Below are positions 11,992 to 22,202 of a stretch of DNA of 64,000 nt, in pieces. The stretch comes from Protopterus annectens. Taxonomy: Eukaryota; Chordata; Ceratodontiformes; Protopteridae. The notes under the pieces are model-generated. The model saw only the letters and a list, made by a program, of their open reading frames with translations, had not been told where the DNA came from and made no database searches. The position numbers were made by a program, and so were the translations under genes. Numbering within the stretch: position 1 is the first letter of the stretch; every line of letters starts with the position of its first letter. Location of the stretch: contig NC_056743.1 in NCBI RefSeq assembly GCF_019279795.1, forward strand, positions 926,725,516 to 926,789,515, given 5' to 3'.

Positions 11992-12240
11992 GGGTTCCTA
12001 TCACATAGTCGAACTTGTACAAGTTCGAAGCCCATATGGTCGAGACCATAAGTTCGAACTTGTACAACAACGGAAATCTTCGTAAGGGGAGGTTCCCATT
12101 CATTTCAATATGGTGCGATCTCGGAGTTGGTGTAGTTAAGCAGCGGGGGTGCCACTAGTCGAAGTTTTGTAACTTCGAACGGAACAGTTCGAACATTCCA
12201 TGTTTAAAGTTATAAAACTTCGACTATGTGATATAGACCC
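11992..12240. mobile_element. Palindromic MITE-like element
   Basis: About 249 bp with terminal inverted repeats: the left end GGGTTCCTATCACATAGTCG pairs with the right end, whose reverse complement is GGGTCTATATCACATAGTCG (3 differences in 20). The arms continue with self-complementary CGAACTTGTACAAGTTCG and several TTCGAA-type palindromes. No ORF. The right end runs into a 17-C tract (12,238-12,254) that hides any target duplication. The superfamily is not assigned. Confidence 0.65.
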
Positions 12241-12254
12241 CCCCCCCCCCCCCC
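12238..12254. repeat. Poly-C tract
   Basis: Seventeen consecutive C at the right edge of the MITE-like palindrome. Confidence 0.9.
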
Positions 12255-12576
12255 ACCGTATCATGCCTTTTAAACTCTTAGAGCAAGAAATCTGGACAAA
12301 GCCACAAATAAAAGTGGGTCAAAGGCCTAAAACTAGGGACAGTTTTTAAACATTGCCCGTACACACTTGGAAAGCTGATAGAATAATAGGTTTTGCATTA
12401 ACTTGGATTTTTCTGAAGGGTATGAAGTCTGAAATTCAAATGTCTGTCATTATTTTCTAACTTCAGTCTTTAATGATTTGCCACTAATTTGCCCAAAAAA
12501 ACACAATTTTATGAAAAACGGACTAAAAATATGAGGTAAAAATCTGTAGAGTTGAAAGGTATGCCCTGTATTCTCT

Positions 12577-12600
12577 TGAATGAATGAATGAATGAATGAT
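12577..12600. repeat. (TGAA)n microsatellite
   Basis: Five to six tandem TGAA units within the intron, just downstream (in gene orientation) of the 12.95-kb exon. Confidence 0.8.
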
Positions 12601-12950
12601 GAAACCTACACCTGAAGTTATCCAGACAATGGGCATTACCCAAAATCTCTTCTCAGGATAGGAGAGAGATGGCCATCAGCAGCTTCATTGTATTTCTACC
12701 AGCAACCCAGGTCCATTTCTGATATCAAATTACAAGCTGCACAGATGGAAGCCCTGCCTCTGCTCTATTGGTAGGCGTACAAATGTCTTTTTACTAAAAG
12801 AATATTTAAAATAATCCAATGATAAACCACCTAACAAATACAAGGTAAATGATGCATTCTAAACATAGGAAAAAAACAGTTCTGCAATGAAGCCAACTCA
12901 ACATCCTCATACCATGTATACATCAGGGTTTGAAAAGCTAATGTTCTCAC

Positions 12951-13150
12951 CTGCTTCCAACACCTCGATAAGCCTGTGGTGCTTCCTGCTCTTGAGTTTC
13001 CTGGTGGAGTTGTGTAAGTATAAAACAATTCCAGCTCTGAATCAGTTGTCCCAAGTTTACTTTCCTCATGGCCTCATCAAGGTCTGCCAATATCAGGCCA
13101 AGAGCTGATGCTTCTGGAATTGTGCGAAATGCGCGCAAGAAATTGCTGGC
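12951..13150 (-). CDS. PAN2: PAN2 internal coding exon (200 nt)
   Basis: Minus-strand exon from 13,150 down to 12,951. It is preceded by a polypyrimidine tract ending TTTTTTTAG and followed by GTGAGA. Phase 0 at entry, with two extra bases at exit. It encodes [18 protein letters not shown], then [17 protein letters not shown] and PQAYRG. From memory this matches vertebrate PAN2 directly after DLSRGDPCQ, which ends the exon at 61,378. PAN2 is the catalytic subunit of the PAN2-PAN3 complex, which shortens mRNA poly(A) tails in the cytoplasm. This exon lies in its catalytically dead ubiquitin-hydrolase-like domain, not in the C-terminal nuclease. No stop or frameshift is seen. Confidence 0.93.
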
Positions 13151-13898
13151 CTAAAAAAACAGACAGCAAGAGCAGGTATTCACTGCAAACAACATAAACA
13201 CTAACATACAGTGAACTATTCAAATAAATATTTTACTAAATGATGCTCTTTGGGAGAGTGATGGTTCAGGAATTCTATTCTCTGATTTGTGTATGGGTAA
13301 CTACTGCATCTTAATTTGATTTTCTTAATGTAGCACTACTTCCTTGTATAAAACTTTCATGAGGTCTGCAAATGTTTAACTTTAACTGCAAACTGATAGT
13401 ACAGCACTTGGGATGTTAAAATGTTTGAGAAGTGACACAGCAAAGAACAATCCTTCTTCTAGATTTACTGCTCAACAGTAAATCCCTTAGAAAAAGCAGT
13501 TGGTGTCTTGGCCACCTTATCTATCCACAACCTTTATAAAGATTTTAGAAATAAAAAGCAAAAATTAGTTTCTCAATTGATCTTACAATGTCAGTGAAGC
13601 AAAGTGCATAATGCAACCACCCAAAATCATATGCACTGCAGACCTGCTAAATGGAGGAATATACGAATGTCATACATGAAATATATTGTAATTAAGGAAT
13701 GAGTTTTATGATGAGTGGTAAAGCAATGAGTTCTATTTATAGTACAAGATATTGCTTTCCTTTGCCATATGAACTTGACCCACCATGTGTTCCCCTGCAT
13801 CCATCTTTTTCTTGTTTTTGTTTAGTCTGAATTACTATTTCTTACTCATTCCAGGTGAACATGGTTAATTACAGTCCTTCCTTAAGCTGTCTACGAAA
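13151..13898. other. PAN2 intron, no recognised feature
   Basis: AT-rich intron between the acceptor site of the downstream PAN2 exon and the left end of DIRS D. No ORF or repeat family recognised. Confidence 0.5.
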
Positions 13899-14145
13899 AG
13901 TACAGTTGTGTACCTACCATAAATGTAGATGTTCGAGTGTATTCACTGTTGCAGTCATTACACTTGGGTTATCCTGCTGGCAGGCTACCCACAGTCGGCC
14001 TGAATTCCAAAGTCCTGGTCTGGCGTCGGTTGCTGTCGCCTCTTCCCTGACGTCAGTGCGCCAGGGGTATAAAAGATGCAGCCAACGCCATTTTCTTCAG
14101 TTTTTCTTGCCCCAGATGTCAGGTGCCCCCAAAAGGGTAGGCTAA
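13899..14145 (+). repeat. DIRS D 3' inverted terminal repeat
   Basis: Inverted relative to 24,890-25,124. It shares the motif series CACTTGGGTTATCCTGC, GGCCTGAATTCCAAAGTC, TGACGTCA and a TATA box. The outermost ~50 bp (AGTACAG to GTGTATTC) is specific to this end and is matched by the ICR. Confidence 0.85.
14048..14075 (+). promoter_or_regulatory. Inward CRE/TATA promoter in the 3' ITR of D
   Basis: TGACGTCA at 14,048-14,055 and TATAAAAG at 14,068-14,075 on the plus strand, 12 bp apart, the mirror image of the 5' ITR promoter. It points into the element, antisense to gag, RT and recombinase. Function is inferred from motif and symmetry only. Confidence 0.5.
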
Positions 14146-14283
14146 AAAAACATTGCTTATAAAAGCATGCACTAAAATAAACAATACCTTCATCTACAAG
14201 CAAATACACCACATAGGTTGTATAGGATAGAGAAGTACAGATAAGTCCCAGCAAAGAAAGGGGGATGGTGGGTGGGTAACCTG

Positions 14284-14384
14284 GACTGCAACAGTGAATA
14301 CACTCGAACATCTACATTTATGGTAGGTACAAAACTGTTCTATGTTCATCGTGTTTCACTGTTGCAGTCATTACACTTGGGTTG
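14284..14384 (-). repeat. DIRS D internal complementary region (joined ends)
   Basis: 14,284-14,341 is the reverse complement of the left end of D, and 14,342-14,384 is the reverse complement of its right end, with the junction between 14,341 and 14,342. In DIRS elements such a region is thought to template completion and circularisation of the element ends. Confidence 0.85.
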
Positions 14385-14414
14385 AATCCCAAAGCTGAGG
14401 TCAGGCGGCTTGAT

Positions 14415-15540
14415 CTAAATAGAATAAGGAGTGGTTATAAGGCCCTGCAGAACTGCAGTGGCAAAGCCTGCTCTGGATTTAGAGTAAAGAGGTAAGTGGT
14501 AGTGCTTAGTAAAAGTGTGCACTGAAGTCCAAGTTACAGCCTCCAAAATATCCTTGGTTGGTACTCCTCTGAGGAAGGCTGCTGCCCTGGTAGAATGTGG
14601 TCTAATGCCCTTAGGCACTGACTTGCCATGCTGTGAATAGCAGAAACAAATGCAGTGTCCTATCCATTTTGAAATAGTCTGCTTTGAGATAGCCTTTCCT
14701 TATGATCCTGCAGCATATGCCACTAAAAGTTGCTCAGTCTTTCTGAAAGCTTTAGTTTTGTCCAAGTAGAAGTCTGTGTATGTCCAAAGAATGCAGAAGT
14801 CTCTCCCCTTTATTATGTGGGTTTGGGGAAAAAAGTAGGCAAATGAATGGTTTGGTTAAGAGCCACACTGGACACTACCTTAGGCATAAATGTTGGGTTT
14901 GTCCTTAGAGAAACCCTGTCCGGATGGAAGATAATAAAAGGTTCCAAAGCCATTAATGCCTGTAACTCTGAGACTCTTCTTGCTGAAGTTATTGCTAGGA
15001 GCAGAGCTGTTTTCCATGATGATAATTTTATCTCAGCTGTATTGGCTGGCTCGAAAGGAGGCAGTGTGAGTTTTTCCAAGACAAAATTGAGGTCCCATGC
15101 AGGTATTGGTGCTCTCCTTGGAGGTCCTAAGTTTTTGGCCCCCCTGAGGAACTGCCTAAGCAATGGATGTGAAAAAATGGGTGGGTCTGTATTGTAAACA
15201 ACTCAAAGAACAAAAACGCTTATTACCAGCCACAAAACAAAACGAAATGTAAATCCAAGGCAGAAACCCTGTATTGTAATGAGCTGAAATGGCAGAGGCA
15301 TGGATCTTAATTGATGAGAAGGATAGGCCTTTGTCCAGCATCTCAGTTACATATTGTAAAATCTGAGGAATATTTGGAACAAGCATGTCAATTCCTTGTG
15401 CCTGGTTCTAAGCACAGAATCTCTTCCATTTTTCTGCATAAGATTTTCTGGTGCTGGCCCTCCTGGCCTCCAAAATAACATCCATAACCGCTTTAGAGAG
15501 AGGTGTATTCTGAATGGTTATACTATCTGCCATGCAGCTA
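14415..15540 (-). pseudogene. DIRS D tyrosine recombinase (broken)
   Basis: Core-binding block ASTRKSYAEKWKRF near 15,440, catalytic block TSARRVSELQAL near 14,980, and C-terminal HSTRAAAFLRG and KHYHLPLYS near 14,480-14,600. The HxxR region has lost three residues compared with relatives. A 72-bp insertion with a 10-bp target duplication (15,187-15,278) and other frame changes near 14,800 and 15,400 disrupt it. Confidence 0.8.
15187..15278. repeat. 72-bp insertion flanked by a 10-bp duplication
   Basis: CTGTATTGTA occurs at 15,187-15,196 and again at 15,269-15,278, with 72 bp of unrelated, A-rich sequence between. Uninterrupted relatives read straight through this point in the recombinase gene. 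The net gain of 82 bp shifts the frame. I do not recognise the inserted sequence. Confidence 0.8.
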
Positions 15541-16900
15541 GATTTAGGGTTCTGAGTTGGCTGTGCAGGATCTGATTGTTTTGTTGGGTCAGTAAATGAG
15601 GAATTTGAGGCAATGTCCAGGCTGGGCCTTGGGACAAGCTCCTTAGGATTGGGTACCAGTGTTGGCATGGCCAATCTGGGGCAATTACTATCATTTGTGG
15701 CTTCTCTTGTCTGACCTTTAGGAGTACCTTGGGGAGGAGAGGCAGTGGAGGAAAGGCATATACTGTAAGGTTGTTCCAGCTGAATGACAAGGCATCCACT
15801 TTCCATGCTTGTTTGTGATAAGTCCTTGTGCAGAATCTCTGAAGTTGACAGTTGTGAGGGGAGGCAAAAAGATCTATGTCTGAGCACCCCCATTTCCCTG
15901 TTATCATGCTGAAGATTTGTGGATCTAGTTTCCACTCATGAGGATCCATGAGGTTTCTGCTCAGTTCGTCTGCCAGAGCATTTGTTTTTCCTGGCAGAAA
16001 TTGTGCTTGTAGGTGTACTTGGTAGGTCAATGCTGTGTTCCACAAAATCATAGCTTGTCTGCAGAGGGGGTAGGAATGTGTGCCCCCCTGTTTGTTTATG
16101 TACCACATAACTGTGGTGTTGTCCGTCTTTATCAGCAGCTGTCCTGGATGAAGTAAGTCCTTGAAGGCTGTCAGGGCATTTTGTACAGCTAGCATCTCTT
16201 TTTGATTGATGTGAAGATGTCTTTGGTTTGGGGGCCATGTGCCCTGAATATATTTTCCTGCCATGTGGGCCCCCCAGGCATAATCTGATGCATCTGTTGT
16301 TAGTGTTTGCCTGGCTGTGGGTAAAGTGAATGGCTGTCCCTTGTTGTGGTGACAGGCCTGTGCCCACCATCGAAACTCCGGTTGCAGGCAGGGAATGAGT
16401 GAAATTAATGATTCCAGGTTGTGGCAATGTTGAGTCCAAACACTTTTTAGATACCATTGTAGTTTCCTCATATGCAGTCTTGCATATGGAATTAGCAGAA
16501 TGCAGGAGGCCATGTAGCTCAGAGCCTGCAGATTTTTTCTTGCAGATAACTGGGTCTTTTTTGCCATGCTTTCGACGTAAGAAGCCAGTTGCCTTTGTTT
16601 GTCTGGCGTGAGATAAGCCATCTGGGCAGTTGTATTTAAGCTTGCACCCAAGAATATTATCTCTTGAGAGGGTACTAGTTTTGATTTCTTTTCATTTACT
16701 GTGTTCCCTAGGCAAATTAGTAATCTTTTTATAAACGCCAGATGCTTTAGTAGAATGTCTTTGGTCTCTGCTTGAATAAGGCAGTCGTCCAAGTAGGGAT
16801 ATATTTGAATTCCTCTTTGTCTGCAAAATGCAATTACTGGTGCCAGGCATTTTGTGAAAACCCTGGGTGCAGTAGATAAGCCAAAGGGCAGTGCAGAGAA
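15518..16900 (-). pseudogene. DIRS D RT (3' half) and RNase H
   Basis: The longest frame, 15,518-16,792 (424 codons), begins just after the palm Tyr-Leu with DDCLIQAE, the rest of the YLDD motif. It continues with HLAFIKRLLICLG, the RNase H signatures TTDASDYAWGAH, HINQKEMLAV and KTDNTTVMWYINKQGG, and ends LNLAAWQIV. The upstream half of RT is at 22,523-22,975, displaced by element C. Apart from the insertion this segment is unusually clean. Confidence 0.85.
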
Positions 16901-17150
16901 AGTACAGTTTTGTACCTACCATAAATGTAGATGTCCGAACAGGATAGCATCTGCAGTCCTTACAAATGGGTTGTCCTGTCGTCAGGCAGCCCTTCGGTCG
17001 GCCGGATTCCAAAGTCTGGGTCTGGCCTCGGCTGGTGTCGCACTTCACCCGACGTCATCTCTGCTGGTCTTCGGGTATAAAGGCATCAGCCGACGCCATT
17101 TTCCTCAGTGTTTCTTGCCCCAGATGCCAGTTGCCCTCTTGGATAGCTAA
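16901..17150 (+). repeat. DIRS C 3' inverted terminal repeat
   Basis: The core from about 16,947 to 17,125 is inverted relative to 22,345-22,505, including GGATTCCAAAGTCTGGG and the promoter. The outer 46 bp are unique to this end. The plus strand has TATAAAGG at 17,076-17,083 pointing into the element. Confidence 0.88.
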
Positions 17151-17319
17151 AATTTTTGGGTAAATGCCAATGTTTCCAAAAATGTAGAAGGCAAACAAAA
17201 AATAAGCATGTATGTACATATATACAAACAAATACACCATAAGAGATCCCCCCTAGCTAGCTATTAGGTGGGCAAATACCCTAGGAGTACCACAGAGGGG
17301 AAGGAGGGTGGGTAATCCT

Positions 17320-17417
17320 GACTGCAGATGCTATCCTGTTCGGACATCTACATTTATGGTAGGTACAAAACTGTACTATGTCCTTCAAGGATGCATCTGC
17401 AGTCCTTACAAATGGGT
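17320..17417 (-). repeat. DIRS C internal complementary region
   Basis: 17,320-17,377 is the exact reverse complement of 16,901-16,958. 17,378-17,417 is the exact reverse complement of 22,483-22,522. The junction ACTGTACT/ATGTCC is therefore the two element ends joined, and it fixes the termini to the base. Confidence 0.95.
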
Positions 17418-17454
17418 AGAATACCATAGCCAAACTAGGGAGGAGGAAGAAGAA

Positions 17455-19032
17455 TTATGGTGTAGTTAGGATCCCTTGCAAAACAGCAGTGGCAAACCCT
17501 GCTCGGGATCTAGAGTATAGAGGTAAGTTATAATGCTTGGCAAATGTATGCACGGAGGTCCAAGTAGCAGCCTCAATAATGTCCTTGGTAGCCACTCCTC
17601 GTAAGAAAGCTGTGGTAGTGGCTGTAGCCCTTGTAGAATGAGGCCTTATGTTCTGTGGAATTTGCTTTCCATGGTAGGAGTAACAGAATCTTATGCAATT
17701 TCCTATCCACTTGGAGATTGTTTGTTTGGAAATTGCTTTTCCTTCCCTTCCTGTTGCATAAGCTACTAGAAGCTGGTCAGTTTTTCTATTGTCCTTGGTT
17801 CTGTCCAGGTAGTAGCGCAACTGTCTATGCACGTCCAAGGTATGCAGCAGTCTTTCCCCCCTGTTCTGTGGATTGGGAAAGAAGGTAGGTAGGTGGATTG
17901 CCTGGTTTAGAGACACTCTGGATACCACCTTAGGCATAAATGTAGGATTAGTTCTCATGGATACTCTATCTTGATGGAAGATTAGGAAGGGTTGTACTGC
18001 CATTAGAGCCTGTAGTTCTGAAACCCTTCTTGCTGAAGTAATTGCCAGTAGGAAAGCAGTTTTCCAGGATAGGTGTTGAAGATCTGCTGTTGCTGCTGGT
18101 TCGAATGGAGGGAGTGTCAATTTTTCTAGCACAAAGTTCAAGTCCCATGCTGGTAATGGTGGTTTCCTAGGAGGTTTTACATTCTTAATTCCTCTCAGGA
18201 ACTGCCTGAGTAGAGGATGTGAGAAGGCAGGGGGATCGAAGCTGTATTCTGCAGAAATAGCTGATGCATGTATCTTGATGGAGGAATAGGACAGGCCTGT
18301 ATGGAGAAGCTCTGCCAAATACTCCAGGATGTTGGCAATATCTAGCTTTGACACATCTTTCCCTCTTTCAGTACTCCACATGACAAACCTTTTCCATTTT
18401 CCTGCATAGTTCCTTCTTGTTGAAGGTCTGTGGGCCTCAAGGATAATGTCTTTAACCCTTTGGGATAAATGTGGGTTAGTTGCTCTTATGTAATGTTCCA
18501 GGCAGTCAGTTGCAGAGTTTTCAGGTTTGGATGCAGGATGTTGTAGTCGCTCTGAGTTAACATCAAAGGAATCAGGGGTAGTGTCCACGTTTCCCCCCGG
18601 GACATGCTCCTCAGCAATGGATACCAATGTTGTCTTGGCCAATTTGGAGCTATCAGAATTATCCTTGGACGTTCCTCTTTGATTTTCAGTAGTACCTTGT
18701 GCATCAAAGGAAGAGGTGGAAATGCATATGCTGTCAGGCCTTTCCAACTGAAGGATAGAGAGTCCACCTTCCAAGCAAGTGGGTGGTATGTCCTTGTGCA
18801 GAATTTCTTGAGCTGGTGATTGAGTGGGGATGCGAATAGGTCTATTTGTGGCATTCCCCATTTCTTTGTGATGGCCTTGAAGATGTCCGGGTGTAGCATC
18901 CATTCGTGAGCATCCGAGGTAGTTCTGCTTAACATGTCTGCTAGGATGTTTTCTTTTCCCGGTACAAATATTGCCTGTAACTGAATGTTGTAGCTCAGAG
19001 CCATATTCCATAGGTCCAGAGCCATTCGGCAT
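17455..19032 (-). CDS. DIRS C tyrosine recombinase, open frame of 525 codons
   Basis: Residues 1-190 overlap RNase H in another frame and are low in recognisable features. Residues ~190-300 hold the core-binding domain (RPSTRRNYAGKWKRF; LLHTGLSYSSIKIHASA). The catalytic domain follows with TSARRVSELQALMAV (first Arg), HSTRATATTTAFLRG (HxxR) and KHYNLPLYSRSRAGFA (nucleophile Tyr region). It should catalyse integration of a circular DNA intermediate. No internal stop. The true translation start is unknown because the frame stays open upstream inside RT. Confidence 0.88.
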   Translation of the reverse strand: MPNGSGPMEYGSELQHSVTGNICTGKRKHPSRHVKQNYLGCSRMDATPGHLQGHHKEMGNATNRPIRIPTQSPAQEILHKDIPPTCLEGGLSILQLERPDSICISTSSFDAQGTTENQRGTSKDNSDSSKLAKTTLVSIAEEHVPGGNVDTTPDSFDVNSERLQHPASKPENSATDCLEHYIRATNPHLSQRVKDIILEAHRPSTRRNYAGKWKRFVMWSTERGKDVSKLDIANILEYLAELLHTGLSYSSIKIHASAISAEYSFDPPAFSHPLLRQFLRGIKNVKPPRKPPLPAWDLNFVLEKLTLPPFEPAATADLQHLSWKTAFLLAITSARRVSELQALMAVQPFLIFHQDRVSMRTNPTFMPKVVSRVSLNQAIHLPTFFPNPQNRGERLLHTLDVHRQLRYYLDRTKDNRKTDQLLVAYATGREGKAISKQTISKWIGNCIRFCYSYHGKQIPQNIRPHSTRATATTTAFLRGVATKDIIEAATWTSVHTFAKHYNLPLYSRSRAGFATAVLQGILTTP

Positions 19033-20476
19033 AGGGGTATGAATGAGTGCCTCCCTGTTTGTTGATGTACCACATGACTGTGGTGTTGTCTGTCCTTATC
19101 ATCAATTGGCCTTCTTTGAGGAATGGTCTGAAATTCTGGATTGCTAGTTTTACTGCCAGCATTTCTTTTTGATTTATGTGCAGGTGTAGCTGATCTGGAG
19201 TCCATAAGCCTTGAATGCACTTGTCCAGCATGTGGGCCCCCCAACCGAGGTCTGAGGCGTCCGTTGTGATGGTTTGGCTTGTTTGAATGTTGTGGAAGGA
19301 CAAACCTGGGTTTGACTGGCATGCCTGAGCCCACCATAGGAACTCTTGTTTCAGGCATGGGATTAGTGGTATTTCAGTTTCTAAGCTGTGCCTTTGTTGA
19401 GACCATAAATTCTTTAGGTACCACTGTAGCTTTCTCATATGCAGTCTGGCATGGGGGACCAGGATTATGCAGGATGCCATGAAGCCCAAGGCCTGCAGTA
19501 CTTTCCTTGCTGTTAGTTTGTTCTGCTTTGTTAATGCCAAGAAGTAAAGAGGAAGTTGTTCTTGTTTTTCTGCTGTTAGGAATGCCATCTGTTTTACTGT
19601 GTCCAATTCTGCACCCAAGAATGTTCTTGTTTGGGATGGTATCAGTCTTGACTTTTTTATATTGACTGTGTATCCCAGGGCTTGTAGTAAGCAAATGACT
19701 CTTTGTAAGTCTTGTGTCAGCTTGCTTTTGTTGTCCGCTTGTATCAGGCAGTCGTCCAGGTATGGATAAATTTGGATTCCCTAAAGCCTGCAATGAGCGA
19801 TTACTGATGCCAGGCATTTCGTGAACACTCTGGGTGCAGTAGATAAGCCAAAGGGCAATGCTGAGAATTGATAATGCTCTGATCCTGCAAGAAATCTGAG
19901 GTATCTTCTGCAATTTGGTCGTATGGGGACGTGCAGGTATGCCTCCTTGAGATCTAGAGTTACCAGCCAACACTCCTTGCCCAGCATGGGAAGAAGTTGC
20001 TGTAGGGTCAGCATTTTGAATTTTGGAACAATGATGAATGTGTTTAAAGCGGACAGGTCGAGAATAGGTCTCCAACTTTTCTCTTTTCTTGGTACTAGGA
20101 AGAGTCTGGAGTAAAATCCCTTGCCCTGTTCTGTTGGTGGTACCCTTTCCACAGCTCTCATCTTTGTTAATTGAGTTATTTGTTTTAGAGCTTCTGTCTT
20201 TTGATTTGGTGGTAGGTTTGGCATTCTTCTTTTTACTGGTAAGGTGTGGAAATGAAACCTGTAGCCTTGGTCTATAGTTTGCAAAATCCACTTGTCTCTT
20301 GTGATATAGTGCCAGTTTTTTGAAAATAAGGCTAACTTTCCGCCTAAGGGTGCTGCTATTTGTTCCCTGGTAGGCGGTGTCAGAGCCAAGTCACTGTGAT
20401 TGTCCTGTTGCAGTGGTAGTGGTTGTATCTGTGCCTCGTTGGTTATTGCCTTGCCACTGGCGTCCCCTGTAGGCAC
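18486..20476 (-). pseudogene. DIRS C reverse transcriptase-RNase H (one stop, one frameshift)
   Basis: It opens near 20,476 in a frame different from gag. Blocks in order: APLGGKLALF, GFYSRLFLVPRKEK, VTLDLKEAYLHVPIR (motif A), ALPFGLSTAPRVF, an amber codon at 19,778-19,780 where copy E reads Gln, then YPYLDDCLIQ (motif C), TTDASDLGWGAH, HINQKEMLAV and RTDNTTVMWYINKQGG. Near 19,040 the frame slips (HSYPYAEW where relatives have HSYPLCRMA), and RNase H finishes in the frame 18,486-19,358 (LQLTAWNIT). Catalytic residues are present. Confidence 0.87.
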
Positions 20477-22202
20477 CTCCTCTGGATTGATTTCTGCCTC
20501 TGGAACGTCTATTCCTGCCTCTCTGAGATTTAGAGGAGTCTGGAAAGGACCGATTTTTGGAAGGCCACTTCCTGCTAAACCTTGGGGGCTGAACCTGTAA
20601 GAAATCTTTAACTGTTTGTACAGATTTTGCCTTCTCTTCCATTTTCTTCATTACTTGTTGGGCAGGTGAACCAAATAGACTGACCTTATCCATAGGAGCA
20701 TCTAATAGCTTTGCTTTAACATGATCCGGCAAGACCTGTTCTTTCAACCATGCATGCCTTCTTATAATTGTGCCAGTCACGGCTGATCTAAATGAAGCCT
20801 CCAGTGCATCATAGCCACATTTTAAAGAATGGTTACTAACCTGCTGAATGTTATTCACCATTTCTAGAACATATTTCTTATCTAAGAAATCATCAGAGGA
20901 CAGTTTCTTAGTTAACTGATCAAGCATAAACTCTTGGTATTGGATCATATGAAACTGACAGTTCAAAGCTCTAGCTGAGAGAGTAGCAGAGGTGTATACT
21001 TTTTTACCCCATCTCTCTAAGGACCTGGATTCCCTTTCAGAAGGGAGAGAGTTTTTCGCTGAGGTCGAAGCTACTGCCTTAGGCCCCTGGGAGATAGTCT
21101 CAGGATCTGCAAGAGGAGCCTTGTATAAGTGGTGATGAGTGTCCGGTACCCTATAAAACCTATCGGGCTTAGCAGGGGCTGGAGGTAAAGTATCTGGGGC
21201 AGTGCAAGCATCATTAAATGCATCATCCACAACAGGAAGAACTGGAGGTATAGCTAAGGGCCTATGTTGCGGTAAGTATAAAAAGGTCCTAAGCCTTTTT
21301 CTTGAATCTGAGAAATCTTGTCCCTGCCATTGGAATTGCTCTCTCATGGCATGTAAGGTTTCCCCAAAGGAAAATTCCTCTGGTGGAGAGGCAGAAGGAA
21401 TAGATTCTTCAGCATCGGAATCTTCATAAGTAGAAAAAGGAGCCTCTGGATGGTCTGTATTGTCTGTATCATCAGAAGAGTCATCTGAGGACACTGGCTC
21501 AGGGGGCTCTGCTCTAGGTCTCTTTTCTGGAGGTTGAGAGGCCCTGTCTGGGTGAGATTGGGATCCCCTTATTAAAGAGATGAGATCCTCTGCCAGAGTA
21601 AGCATTTGGGAACTGGAACTGGGCCTGTGAGAGGGGGGCTTAACAGGCACAGACTTAGCAGTTTTGGCTGCTTTAGCCCTGGCAAAGGCCTTTATAGACA
21701 TGGCTGCAGGAGGCCTAGCAGCACCACGTGCTGGGGTAGAGACATCCAAAGGGATGGTGTCCGATAATTCTAGAGAAACCACATTAGTAGGCAAAACTTC
21801 AGAGGCCGATTCAACTAGGGTAGAAGGGGCCTCGGTAGTAGTCATGGATTCAGCTGAAGATTGAACCGTTTTCTCGGTTTCGGCCGAAACTGAGACACTC
21901 GCGGTTTGCTTAACCGTGGTTTCAGCCGAAACCGCGGACCGCGAGTGTCGGTCCTTTTCTTTGCGTTTCTTAACAATTTGAGTAGTCGGAGGATCCGACG
22001 GCATAATGTATGCAAAATCTGAGCCAAAAAACTGTTCAGCAAACTCCGACCGACGCCTAAGCGTTCGTCGGTTGAAGGAAGCACAGGCTAAACAAGCTGC
22101 TACGTCGTGGTCTGGGCCTAAACAAGGTAAGCAGTAAGAGTGGAAATCTTTATGAGGTATTTGTTTCCCACAAGTTAAACAGTTATTCACTTTTTCTGAC
22201 AT
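20391..22202 (-). CDS. DIRS C gag-like ORF1, intact
   Basis: 603 codons from the ATG at 22,202 (MSEKVNNC), chosen over the in-frame ATG at 22,214 because all related copies start at MSEK. N-terminal Cys/His module C8-C11, H17, H21, C24-C27, H32, C37-C40. Residues ~70-270 are Ser/Thr/Glu-rich and probably disordered. A helical region follows (KVYTSATLSARALNCQFHM; KVSLFGSPAQQVMKKMEEKAK), then MQTVKDFLQVQPP-type motif (here VQTVKDFLQVQPP) and an Arg/Gly-rich tail ending TTTTTATGQSQ. Presumed nucleoprotein of the retroelement particle. Confidence 0.85.
   Translation of the reverse strand: MSEKVNNCLTCGKQIPHKDFHSYCLPCLGPDHDVAACLACASFNRRTLRRRSEFAEQFFGSDFAYIMPSDPPTTQIVKKRKEKDRHSRSAVSAETTVKQTASVSVSAETEKTVQSSAESMTTTEAPSTLVESASEVLPTNVVSLELSDTIPLDVSTPARGAARPPAAMSIKAFARAKAAKTAKSVPVKPPSHRPSSSSQMLTLAEDLISLIRGSQSHPDRASQPPEKRPRAEPPEPVSSDDSSDDTDNTDHPEAPFSTYEDSDAEESIPSASPPEEFSFGETLHAMREQFQWQGQDFSDSRKRLRTFLYLPQHRPLAIPPVLPVVDDAFNDACTAPDTLPPAPAKPDRFYRVPDTHHHLYKAPLADPETISQGPKAVASTSAKNSLPSERESRSLERWGKKVYTSATLSARALNCQFHMIQYQEFMLDQLTKKLSSDDFLDKKYVLEMVNNIQQVSNHSLKCGYDALEASFRSAVTGTIIRRHAWLKEQVLPDHVKAKLLDAPMDKVSLFGSPAQQVMKKMEEKAKSVQTVKDFLQVQPPRFSRKWPSKNRSFPDSSKSQRGRNRRSRGRNQSRGGAYRGRQWQGNNQRGTDTTTTTATGQSQ

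Noticed and set aside
11813-12085. Possible small gene on the plus strand (90 codons)
   Set aside because: Its second half is the palindromic MITE, there is no family resemblance and no splice support.
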